NCBI GenBank assembly: GCA_031280065.1
Contig: JAITHH010000283.1
Span: 1-5,180 of the forward strand
Origin: Treponema sp.
GTDB taxonomy: Bacteria > Spirochaetota > Spirochaetia > Treponematales > Breznakiellaceae
Reading direction: 5' to 3'
Length of the DNA: 5,180 nucleotides
Below, piece after piece: positions 1-5,180 of this stretch. Below the pieces are notes generated by a model, which made no database searches, had not been told where the DNA came from, and saw nothing but the letters and a program-made list of their open reading frames with translations. A program made the position numbers and the translations under genes. How positions within the stretch are numbered: the first letter of the stretch is position 1; each line of letters begins with the position of its first letter.

Positions 1-104
1 TTGAAATCATGTATAATGAATTGGATGACGGCAGAATAAACGTATTTCACGCAATGCCTTGCCGTACTGTATTTCTTGAATTATTGAAAGCATGGAGATA
101 TTGA
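1..104 (+). CDS. 3' end of an unrecognised small gene, cut by the left window edge
   Basis: An open frame enters from the left edge (first whole codon at 3) and runs 33 codons to a TGA at 102-104. The visible C-terminus contains the stretches LDDGRINVFHAMPCR and FLELLKAWRY. I do not recognise a family. Its stop overlaps the next ATG by one base (TGATG), an arrangement typical of translationally coupled gene pairs, and this is the main reason to believe it is coding. By position it could be the first partner of a small two-gene module such as a toxin-antitoxin pair, but nothing in these residues proves it. This stretch is visibly more AT-rich than the rest of the window. Confidence 0.5.
   Translation, partial: EIMYNELDDGRINVFHAMPCRTVFLELLKAWRY
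94..97 (+). promoter_or_regulatory. Ribosome binding site deciding the ATG at 104
   Basis: GGAG lies 6 nt upstream of the ATG at 104 and inside the last codons of the preceding gene. The alternative in-frame ATG at 92 has only a weak GAAAG upstream and would overlap the preceding gene by 13 nt, so 104 is the better start. Confidence 0.6.
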
Positions 105-334
105 TGAAAGAAATGACTGACGAAGAAGCGGACGCGCTGGACGAATACTACACCAAAAACCCGCCCAGGGTAGACTCGCGCAAAAACGGCGGCTTTGCCA
201 AACCATCATTCAGACTGGCTGCGCCCGGACGCCTTTCCGGGGATTACCTTTTGACACAAGCGATTGCCGCCCATAAGCCGCCAACAGAAGTCATCAGCGA
301 ACCCGTGCGGGAAAAAATAGCGGCTCCGCTATAA
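104..334 (+). CDS. Small antitoxin-like protein (76 aa), function unproven
   Basis: The 76-residue protein starts MKEMTDEEADALDEYY. It has an acidic N-terminus, a basic and Gly/Pro-rich middle (about residues 20-45), and a C-terminus of two probable helices: roughly DYLLTQAIAAHKPP, then TEVISEPVREKIAA. A two-helix tail ending in a VREK-type motif after an acidic, disordered-looking start recalls small ribbon-helix-helix antitoxins that repress their own operon and neutralise a partner toxin. That resemblance is from memory and the family is not certain. The start at 104 is supported by a GGAG box and a TGATG overlap with the upstream gene, suggesting coupled translation. It converges on the transglycosylase gene, with only 19 bp between the two stop codons, and its last codons carry the apparent terminator of that operon. 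It could instead be an orphan hypothetical protein. Confidence 0.6.
   Translation: MKEMTDEEADALDEYYTKNPPRVDSRKNGGFAKPSFRLAAPGRLSGDYLLTQAIAAHKPPTEVISEPVREKIAAPL
311..332 (-). terminator. Rho-independent terminator of the leftward operon
   Basis: Read on the minus strand, ATAGCG, a GAGC loop and CGCTAT form a 6-bp hairpin; it can also be drawn as 7 bp with a 2-nt loop. It is followed at once by six T residues (the six A residues at 312-317 of the plus strand). It begins 21 nt past the transglycosylase stop at 354. No T-run follows on the plus-strand side, so it should act only on leftward transcripts. It lies inside the last codons and stop of the convergent small gene. Confidence 0.6.
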
Positions 335-353
335 CCCGTTCTTGCGTAAACTG

Positions 354-2636
354 CTATTTCAAGATACCGGCAAAAGCCGCTTCCAGCGGCAGAGCGTAAT
401 AGAGATACCCGTAAGCGGCGGCGGACGAAAAGACCTTCCGGCCATAGTCCCTCGTTTCCGGGTACTCAACGGTTTCCAGGAACAAATCCGCGGGCAGCCG
501 GGATTCAGCCGTACGCCAGCGCCGCACCCGGCCCATACCGCCGTTATAGGCCAGAACCGCCAGCAGCGGATTCTCCATGTAATCCACAAGATAGCGCAGG
601 TAGAAGGCCCCCAGGCGGATATTCACTTCGGGATTGAGCAGGTCAGGCTCGCCCCCCGCCGCGTAATTGGGCCCCCCCCGCCGGCTCAGACGCCCGGCCA
701 TCTCCCCGGCAGTGGCGGGCATAAGCTGGGTAAGCCCCGCCGCCCCCGCTCGTGAGCGGACATCCGCCTCAAAAGAACTCTCCGTGCGGATAAGGCCGTA
801 GAACAGGGCCGCCTGAATGTTCGATTCCCGCGCCGCAGGCTCAACCAGGTCCGCAAAGGCCCGCGGATAGAAGATCTCCATGTCCTGCCGCGCCGGAGTA
901 TAACCGGGCCGGTACAGGTAGGCCGCGGCCACCCGCATCGCCTCAGCCCAGCGCCCGTCCTGGTGAAACGCCCCGGCCAGGGCCCGCAGGTCCGCCGCGC
1001 TCAGTTCCCGCGCCGCGTCTCGCGCCGCATCCCGCAGATAGGAATAGGCAAAGCGCCCGGCCCCAAAGCGGAAAAACCCCAGGATGAATTCCGCCAGCGC
1101 CGGAACCTCCCCGCTACCCTCCGGCGAGGCAGGGCCGGCCGCCTCTCCGCTTTCCAGGGGGAACGGAACAAGCGCCGTGCCCAGGCGGGAAGCGGCAAGG
1201 GCGCGGTAATACAGGGCCCCGGACGCCCGGTCGCGGGCAAATTTGAAGAATTCCGCCGCAGGGCCAATTCCAGCGGAGGACAGCAGCCCCGTCTCGATGG
1301 CCCGGCCCAGAATATAGGCGTATTGGGCGGCAATACCCCCTCCGGCATCCCCCCGCAGGAGGGCAAAGACTCCGGCAAGGGCCTTCCACTGTCTTCCGGC
1401 AACCAGCAGCCGGGACAGGCGGTCCAGAACATCCTCAAAATAGAAAGGATCGTGCCAGCGGGGCGCAAAACGCTGGAGCAGGGGCAGCAGTTCCCGCTCA
1501 AAGGAATCCCGCCGCGCCCCGTTCCGGGAAATGGCGGTGTCCAAAATGTACCACATCGAAGCATCTTCCTGGATCGCGTCCGGCGCGGCCTCCAGCGCAC
1601 GGGTAAACAGCGCCTCCGCCTCCGCGTACTGCCGGCGCTGCCGCTCTATCCTTCCGGCAAAGTAGCGGAGCCGGTAGCGGACCGGGCCCAGAACGCCGGG
1701 GGGAATGTCCGTCCGCGCATCCAAGAGCCCGTCCCACTCGCTGAACAGGGCAAGCCCCTCCTCCCCCGCCGCGCCGAACTGGAAAGCCCGGCCCAAGTCC
1801 CCCAGCAGTTCTGGATAATGGAAGAATAACTCCCGCCCCTCCTCGAAAATGCCCTTGAACTGGATCAGCCCCTCTTGATATGCGGAACGGGCAACCGCAA
1901 GCCGCCCGGCTAGGGCCGCGTATTCAGCCGCGCCGAAGCGCTCCGGGAACCCGCTGACCGGCGAAACGCCGCCACGGGCAGCGCCCTGAGCAAAGACCCA
2001 GCGGTCTATGTCCCCGGCGGGAGCGGTAAAGAGAATACCAGCCAGTTCATCCGCAGCCCCTTCCAGCGCTTTGGCCGCCGCGTCCCCCTCTTTGGGGGCC
2101 AGAGCCAGCCGCGCCGCCAGGTACAGAACCCGCTCCCAAGGGGACGCGCCTTCAGCGGGTTTGGAAACCGCCGCATACCGGCCCAGGGCAAAGGACGCGG
2201 CCTGTTCCAGGGCTTTGAGCGCGGAGCCGGACTCTGCGGGGACGCGATCCCGGCCCTGGAAACGCTTGCGGACCCGCTCGGCCAGGGCCGTATCAGGGCC
2301 TTCCAGAACCAGGGGGATGAGCTTTTGCGCCGACGCTTCCCGGATCAGGGGGGAGGGACTTCCAAGGGCCAGGGTAAAGAGGGCCGCCCCGTGGGACGGC
2401 GAAGACTCCGAGGCAAGCAGCCCGCTGTAGAAGAGCGCCGGAGCATTGAACCGCTCCAGCTCGTTAAGCCGGGAAACGTCTGCGGCAAGGATGAAATCCA
2501 CATCGCCCTTGAGCAGCCGTTCTTCCGCGTCTTTGAGGGGAACGTTCAAGACCTCGCCCGCTCCGCAGGCCGCCAGGCCCCAGAGCAGGAACAGGCAAAC
2601 GGCAGCAATGGAATTCCCCCGGATCATGGGACTCAA
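354..2636 (-). CDS. Lipoprotein lytic transglycosylase with helical-repeat body (Slt family 1-type)
   Basis: Predicted to cleave the MurNAc-GlcNAc bond of peptidoglycan, leaving 1,6-anhydro-MurNAc ends, while lipid-anchored in the periplasm. Seen in the 760-aa sequence: a basic/hydrophobic leader ending in lipobox LAAC (Cys24); a long Ala/Leu-rich helical body (about 30-600) with at least one TPR-like unit near 321-353; and a C-terminal SLT domain (about 600-745). The SLT domain has catalytic Glu619 in RTESSF, GLTQLMPATA (634-643), NIRLGAFYLRYL (672-683), AYNGG (696-700) and EYPETRDYGRKV (724-735). The order matches Slt70-type enzymes, whose body is also an alpha-superhelix, so activity is expected. 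The start is ambiguous: a TTG at 2636 lies 12 nt after AGGGG, while an ATG three codons later (2627) lacks good spacing; both keep the signal peptide. It follows the LysM gene by 15 bp and is probably cotranscribed with it. A run of eight G (codons 653-655) lies in the catalytic domain. Confidence 0.93.
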   Translation of the reverse strand: MSPMIRGNSIAAVCLFLLWGLAACGAGEVLNVPLKDAEERLLKGDVDFILAADVSRLNELERFNAPALFYSGLLASESSPSHGAALFTLALGSPSPLIREASAQKLIPLVLEGPDTALAERVRKRFQGRDRVPAESGSALKALEQAASFALGRYAAVSKPAEGASPWERVLYLAARLALAPKEGDAAAKALEGAADELAGILFTAPAGDIDRWVFAQGAARGGVSPVSGFPERFGAAEYAALAGRLAVARSAYQEGLIQFKGIFEEGRELFFHYPELLGDLGRAFQFGAAGEEGLALFSEWDGLLDARTDIPPGVLGPVRYRLRYFAGRIERQRRQYAEAEALFTRALEAAPDAIQEDASMWYILDTAISRNGARRDSFERELLPLLQRFAPRWHDPFYFEDVLDRLSRLLVAGRQWKALAGVFALLRGDAGGGIAAQYAYILGRAIETGLLSSAGIGPAAEFFKFARDRASGALYYRALAASRLGTALVPFPLESGEAAGPASPEGSGEVPALAEFILGFFRFGAGRFAYSYLRDAARDAARELSAADLRALAGAFHQDGRWAEAMRVAAAYLYRPGYTPARQDMEIFYPRAFADLVEPAARESNIQAALFYGLIRTESSFEADVRSRAGAAGLTQLMPATAGEMAGRLSRRGGPNYAAGGEPDLLNPEVNIRLGAFYLRYLVDYMENPLLAVLAYNGGMGRVRRWRTAESRLPADLFLETVEYPETRDYGRKVFSSAAAYGYLYYALPLEAAFAGILK
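672..679. repeat. Homopolymer tract of eight C (G8 in the coding strand)
   Basis: Eight consecutive C residues on the plus strand are read as G in the minus-strand transglycosylase gene, across Arg653-Gly654-Gly655. This lies between catalytic Glu619 and the AYNGG motif. It is the longest single-base run I found, and is of a length at which slipped-strand errors become possible. Confidence 0.9.
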
Positions 2637-2652
2637 AACAACGGAATTCCCC
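2610..2652. repeat. Pair of GGAATTCCCC repeats flanking the transglycosylase start
   Basis: GGAATTCCCC occurs at 2610-2619 and again at 2643-2652. The inner 8 bases are self-complementary, so in the leftward mRNA the two copies can pair with each other around a 25-nt loop holding both candidate start codons. The upstream copy overlaps the AGGGG ribosome binding site. The repeats are seen directly; the fold is inferred. Confidence 0.55.
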
Positions 2653-2653
2653 T
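2649..2653 (-). promoter_or_regulatory. Ribosome binding site overlapping the LysM gene stop codon
   Basis: AGGGG on the minus strand shares two bases with the TAG stop of the LysM gene. It lies 12 nt before the TTG at 2636 and 21 nt before the ATG at 2627. It is the only strong box here and favours the TTG, though the spacing is longer than ideal. Overlap with the upstream stop suggests translational coupling. Confidence 0.5.
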
Positions 2654-3653
2654 AGTTCTTGGGCGGGACGCGGATGGTTCTGCCCGCAATGATCAGGTCA
2701 GGATTGCCGATCCGGTTAAAACGGGCTATCCGGGGATAGAGCCAGGGATTGCGGTAAAACGCCTCCGATATGTCCCACAGCGTGTCCCCCCAGCGGATCT
2801 GGTACGGGACCCCTCCCGGCGGAATCGTCGCGGGAACCTTGTACGAGGCTACCGGCGCCGGAGACCTGCGCCTGACTGCGGGCCGGCTGGCCGGGCTGGG
2901 AGCCGCGGACCTCGGCGGCGCTTCGATGATCTGCGTGGGCCGCGATTCCGCCGGGGCTTTCGTTTCAGGAGCGGAGGCAGGGCGGGCTGGTTCTGTCCGG
3001 GGCGGAGACGCGGGCTGATCCGCAGCCGGTACTGCCGGCGCGGGCGGCTCGGCGGGGCGCCGTGTTTCCTCGGCCCGCACCGGCGGCGCGGCGGTCCCTA
3101 ACAAGGGCTTCTCCCGGATCAGGAAGAACCAGACGCCCGCGCCCAGCAGGAGGAGGAGCAGTCCCAGGAGCAGGATGAGGAGCCAGGGGAAGCCGCGCTT
3201 TGCTTCGTCCGTCCTTTCGCGGATGGTTCTGGCTTTTTCGTACAGGCCCGCGGGCGGCGGCTCCGAGGCGGATTCAAGCTCATAATCGGGGATGTTCCGG
3301 GCCCGCTGTTCCTCCTCCAGGGACGCGAGGGCCACGCTTAAATGGAGGAGCTTCCCGGCGGCGGCGGGGTCCAGGTCTTTGGCATCCACATTAAGCTGGC
3401 CGTCCTTGCCGGAATCGATGACCAGCTCCACAGAAGGCTCCCCTTTCACGCCGGGTTTGATCTTTTCGACGACGATACTGCCCACATAGAGCGCCCCGGC
3501 CATCTGTTTCTTGCCGCTTTTATAAAGATCGATCTGCATACTCTTTTGGTTATCGTGAACAGTCGTGAGGATCAGGCGCTTTTTAACGCCGGAATTCTCC
3601 TCGATAACCGGATAAAACTCCCCATTCGCGATCTTTATGCCTATAGCGTCCAT
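2652..3653 (-). CDS. Membrane protein: Hsp70 substrate-binding-like domain, TM segment, Pro/Ala linker, LysM
   Basis: A 333-aa protein with four parts. (1) Residues 3 to about 107 resemble the beta-sandwich substrate-binding domain of DnaK/Hsp70: IGIKIANGEFYPVIEEN at the start, LTTVHDNQ (29-36) matching the family's TT..DNQ signature, and DGQLNVDAKD (84-93) matching its DGIL.VSAKD signature. No Hsp70 ATPase domain is present. (2) A charged region (about 108-153). (3) One Leu-rich membrane helix (about 154-179). (4) A Pro/Ala-rich linker (about 186-283) and one C-terminal LysM (284-330; YQIRWGDTLWDIS, then NPDLIIAGRTIRVP), a peptidoglycan-binding fold. There is no signal peptide, and basic residues precede the helix, so the N-terminus is predicted cytoplasmic and LysM periplasmic. 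An AAAGGAG box 8 nt upstream fixes the start at 3653. It is the first gene of the leftward operon, before the transglycosylase. The LysM is certain; the Hsp70-like call is by eye. Confidence 0.88.
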   Translation of the reverse strand: MDAIGIKIANGEFYPVIEENSGVKKRLILTTVHDNQKSMQIDLYKSGKKQMAGALYVGSIVVEKIKPGVKGEPSVELVIDSGKDGQLNVDAKDLDPAAAGKLLHLSVALASLEEEQRARNIPDYELESASEPPPAGLYEKARTIRERTDEAKRGFPWLLILLLGLLLLLLGAGVWFFLIREKPLLGTAAPPVRAEETRRPAEPPAPAVPAADQPASPPRTEPARPASAPETKAPAESRPTQIIEAPPRSAAPSPASRPAVRRRSPAPVASYKVPATIPPGGVPYQIRWGDTLWDISEAFYRNPWLYPRIARFNRIGNPDLIIAGRTIRVPPKN

Positions 3654-3661
3654 TGTCCGGG

Positions 3662-3668
3662 CTCCTTT
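3662..3668 (-). promoter_or_regulatory. Strong Shine-Dalgarno fixing the LysM gene start at 3653
   Basis: AAAGGAG on the minus strand sits 8 nt before the ATG at 3653. An in-frame ATG 14 codons upstream (3695) has its GGAG only 1 nt away, too close to work. The longer N-terminus is therefore unlikely. Confidence 0.85.
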
Positions 3669-3716
3669 CTCTATAATGGGGCGCAGCGGATACATACTCC
3701 CCGTTTGAATATCGGT

Positions 3717-3746
3717 ATTATACTATTTTTCTTCAATAACCGGCAA
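3717..3746 (-). promoter_or_regulatory. Sigma70-type promoter of the leftward LysM/transglycosylase operon
   Basis: On the minus strand a -35-like TTGCCG (3746-3741) is followed by an 18-bp spacer and a perfect TATAAT (3722-3717). Transcription would start near 3710, giving a leader of about 57 nt before the ATG at 3653. It is the best promoter in the window. Its -35 box lies within a 10-bp-period direct repeat. Confidence 0.65.
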
Positions 3747-3753
3747 TAACCTG
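3734..3753. promoter_or_regulatory. Tandem CAATAACC repeats at the -35 box, possible operator
   Basis: CAATAACC occurs at 3734-3741 and 3744-3751, exactly one 10-bp helical turn apart. The copies overlap the -35 hexamer (3741-3746) of the leftward promoter. Direct repeats with this period are typical of sites bound by tandem regulator subunits. No regulator gene is in the window, so this rests only on repeat geometry and position. Confidence 0.4.
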
Positions 3754-3764
3754 CGGGAAGCGGC

Positions 3765-3792
3765 CTGAATCCGGCGTCCGCCCTCTTAATAT
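3765..3792 (+). promoter_or_regulatory. Weak candidate promoter for the rightward TPR gene
   Basis: CTGAAT (3765-3770), a 16-bp spacer and TAATAT (3787-3792) form a poor -35/-10 pair upstream of the TPR gene start. Both hexamers match the consensus only in part. It is listed because no better rightward promoter is visible between 3654 and 3820. Confidence 0.2.
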
Positions 3793-3820
3793 TCATGTTT
3801 TCTTCCCCGATAATAAAGGT

Positions 3821-5180
3821 ATGAATCTCCTTCTTCCCATTATAGCGGTTGTTCTCGTGCTGGCAGTCATCGTCGTTGTGGTTCTTACGGTAACAGGCCG
3901 TTCTAAAGGCGGCGGGAGCGGCCCCGCGAAACGGGAACGGAACCGGGATGCGGTCATCAGGGACGCGAACAAGCGCCTGACTCAGAATCCCCGCGATTAC
4001 GCCGCGCTGAACGCCGTAGGGAATGTCTATTACCGCGAAAGCCAATGGGATGAGGCGTATAAGGCATACGAAATCCTGGTAAACGCGCCCCCCGCAACTT
4101 CCGGGGTTGATTCCTTCGAGGTGAATCTCCGCTGCGGCATTTCGGCGCTCAATCTGGGCAAAATGGACGAAGCCTACAAGGGGCTTTTCTTTGCCCGCAA
4201 CCTGCGGCAGGACAACTTCGAGGCGAACTATCACTTGGGGTCGCTGGAATTCCAAAGGAAGAACTATGAACGGGCCGTCAACTATCTCCAGATAGCCCGG
4301 CGGCAGGACGGTGAGCACGTTCCTACCCTGCGCACCCTGGGGCACGCCTTCTTCAAGGTGAAGAAGTACAAAGAGGCGATGGCCTTTATCCGCAAGGCGA
4401 TTGATCTGGCCCCGGATGACAAGGAATCCCTGTATACCCTGGGGGAGTGCTACCACGAGGCGGAGCAGACCGATCAGGCGCTCAAGATATTCACCCGTCT
4501 GCGGCCCGACCCGGTGATGGGAGCCAACGCCTGCCTCCTGTCGGGGACGATCAACACGGAATTGCGCCAGTATGACAAGGCTATCGAGGACTTTGAAATC
4601 GGGCTGCGGCACAAGAATATCACCCCCGAAGTCTGGGTTGATATCAAATACCGGCTTGCCAAGCTGTACATCGAAACGGGCGAAATCGGCAAGGCGCTGA
4701 CCAACCTGAAAGATATTCAACTGGAGCACTCAAACTATAAAGATGTGGCCGCGCTGATCAGCAAGTACCGGGAACTTAACGCCAACAAGAACCTGCAAAT
4801 CTACATGATCGGCTCGTCTGCGGACTTTATCGCCCTGTGCCGGAAGATTGTCGTCAGCTACTTCCCCAAGGCGCGGGTCAAAATTACCAATATATCGGTG
4901 AACAAGAACGAGTGGGCCGATATTTTGGCGGAAGTGGACACGGCCAAAATGTCCGATGTGGTTATGTTCCGGTTCATCCGCTCCCAGGGTTCTATCGGGG
5001 AGATTATCGTGCGGGACTTCCATTCGCATCTCAAAGAGGTCAAAGCGGGCAAGGGGATTTGCACAACCGTGGGCACGTTCTCCGATGAGGCGCGGCGCTA
5101 CACCGAGGCCCGGCTCATTGACCTTATCGAGAAAGAGCGTCTGACGCCGATGCTCAACCTGCTGGACATGAGCGCCGCCG
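3821..5180 (+). CDS. Membrane-anchored TPR protein with degenerate Mrr-like domain, 3' end outside window
   Basis: An open frame of 453 codons runs off the right edge without a stop. Visible parts: an N-terminal membrane helix (about 3-25; MNLLLPIIAVVLVLAVIVVV) followed by a basic, Gly-rich stretch (RSKGGG, KRER), which predicts the bulk to be cytoplasmic; about six or seven TPR units from 60 to 305, including KYKEAMAFIRKAIDLAPDD (182-200); and a domain from about 325 to 447 like Mrr-type restriction-endonuclease folds. The last includes GEIIVRDFHSHLKEVKAGKG (393-412), CTTVGTFSDEARRY (414-427) and LIDLIEKERL (432-441). In active Mrr enzymes a QxK motif lies in the strand before this region; here the aligned strand reads VVMFRFIRS (380-388), with Phe at both positions, so nuclease activity is doubtful. 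TPRs usually mediate protein contacts; the partner is unknown. The only nearby SD, AAAGG, is 1 nt from the ATG, so the start rests mainly on the membrane helix. It is transcribed divergently from the LysM/transglycosylase operon. Confidence 0.9.
   Translation, partial: MNLLLPIIAVVLVLAVIVVVVLTVTGRSKGGGSGPAKRERNRDAVIRDANKRLTQNPRDYAALNAVGNVYYRESQWDEAYKAYEILVNAPPATSGVDSFEVNLRCGISALNLGKMDEAYKGLFFARNLRQDNFEANYHLGSLEFQRKNYERAVNYLQIARRQDGEHVPTLRTLGHAFFKVKKYKEAMAFIRKAIDLAPDDKESLYTLGECYHEAEQTDQALKIFTRLRPDPVMGANACLLSGTINTELRQYDKAIEDFEIGLRHKNITPEVWVDIKYRLAKLYIETGEIGKALTNLKDIQLEHSNYKDVAALISKYRELNANKNLQIYMIGSSADFIALCRKIVVSYFPKARVKITNISVNKNEWADILAEVDTAKMSDVVMFRFIRSQGSIGEIIVRDFHSHLKEVKAGKGICTTVGTFSDEARRYTEARLIDLIEKERLTPMLNLLDMSAA

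Larger units (their letters stand above)
3671..3845. repeat. 10-bp perfect inverted repeat spanning the divergent intergenic region
   Basis: CTATAATGGG at 3671-3680 is the exact reverse complement of CCCATTATAG at 3836-3845. The left arm lies in the LysM gene 5' leader just upstream of its ribosome binding site. The right arm covers codons 6-9 of the TPR gene. The match stops at 10 bp on both sides. Role unknown; paired operator sites are possible, as is chance. Confidence 0.4.

Noticed and set aside
1..17. TTGAAA followed by TATAAT as a promoter
   Set aside because: The spacer is only 5 bp, and the hexamers lie inside an open frame that enters from the left edge.
963..1829. Plus-strand open frame of 288 codons
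   Set aside because: It is opposite the helical body of the transglycosylase, and the product is a low-complexity Arg/Gly/Pro-rich chain typical of the antisense of a GC-rich gene.
2325..3101. Plus-strand open frame of 258 codons
   Set aside because: It spans the 3' part of the LysM gene and the 5' part of the transglycosylase on the opposite strand. Its Arg/Gly-rich product has no motif.
3654..3695. N-terminal extension of the LysM protein from an ATG at 3695
   Set aside because: The GGAG before it is only 1 nt away, whereas the ATG at 3653 has AAAGGAG at ideal spacing. The Hsp70-like similarity begins just after that second Met.
3705..3726. Rightward promoter from TTGAAT (3705-3710) and TATACT (3719-3724)
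   Set aside because: The spacer is only 8 bp. The TATACT is largely the opposite-strand reading of the leftward TATAAT.
3671..4729. Long minus-strand open frame of 352 codons opposite the TPR gene
   Set aside because: It lies antisense to a gene with clear TPR and Mrr-like motifs. Its translation shows no recognisable domain, and it would overlap the LysM gene start region. GC-rich third positions explain it.
4793..5180. Active type IV restriction system based on the Mrr-like domain
   Set aside because: The QxK pair expected in the catalytic strand is replaced by Phe residues, the protein is membrane-anchored and no restriction or modification partner is nearby.

Overview
The window most resembles a chromosomal segment of a GC-rich spirochaete, probably Treponema-like. 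That placement rests on remembered resemblance of the TPR/Mrr-like and LysM proteins to treponemal proteins, not on a search. No rRNA, tRNA, CRISPR array, transposase or integrase is visible, and almost all of the window is coding.

Layout. (1) Positions 1-334 on the plus strand hold the AT-rich tail of a small gene cut by the window edge. It is followed, through a TGATG overlap, by a 76-residue protein with an antitoxin-like tail. This could be a toxin-antitoxin pair, but the first partner is not recognised. (2) Positions 354-2636 on the minus strand encode a lipoprotein lytic transglycosylase: a long helical-repeat body followed by a complete SLT catalytic domain. (3) Positions 2652-3653 on the minus strand lie just upstream of it in the same operon. 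This gene encodes a single-pass membrane protein with an Hsp70 substrate-binding-like N-terminus, a Pro/Ala-rich spacer and a C-terminal LysM domain. (4) Positions 3654-3820 are a divergent intergenic region with a good leftward promoter, a 10-bp-period direct repeat at its -35 box and a longer-range inverted repeat. (5) From 3821 to the right edge, on the plus strand, an open-ended gene encodes a membrane-anchored TPR protein with an Mrr-like restriction-endonuclease-fold domain that lacks the usual QxK catalytic pair.

How the parts fit. The leftward operon joins a peptidoglycan-binding membrane protein to a peptidoglycan-cleaving lipoprotein, so it is probably a cell-wall remodelling unit. 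It appears to end in a hairpin plus T-run that lies inside the last codons of the convergent small gene. The divergent TPR/Mrr-like protein is predicted to sit on the cytoplasmic face of the inner membrane; its link to the wall unit is only by position.

Most unusual points: the Hsp70-SBD/TM/LysM architecture, which lacks an ATPase domain, and the apparently inactivated nuclease fold on a TPR membrane protein. Secondary points are the G8 tract in the transglycosylase catalytic domain and the palindromic repeats flanking that gene's start.
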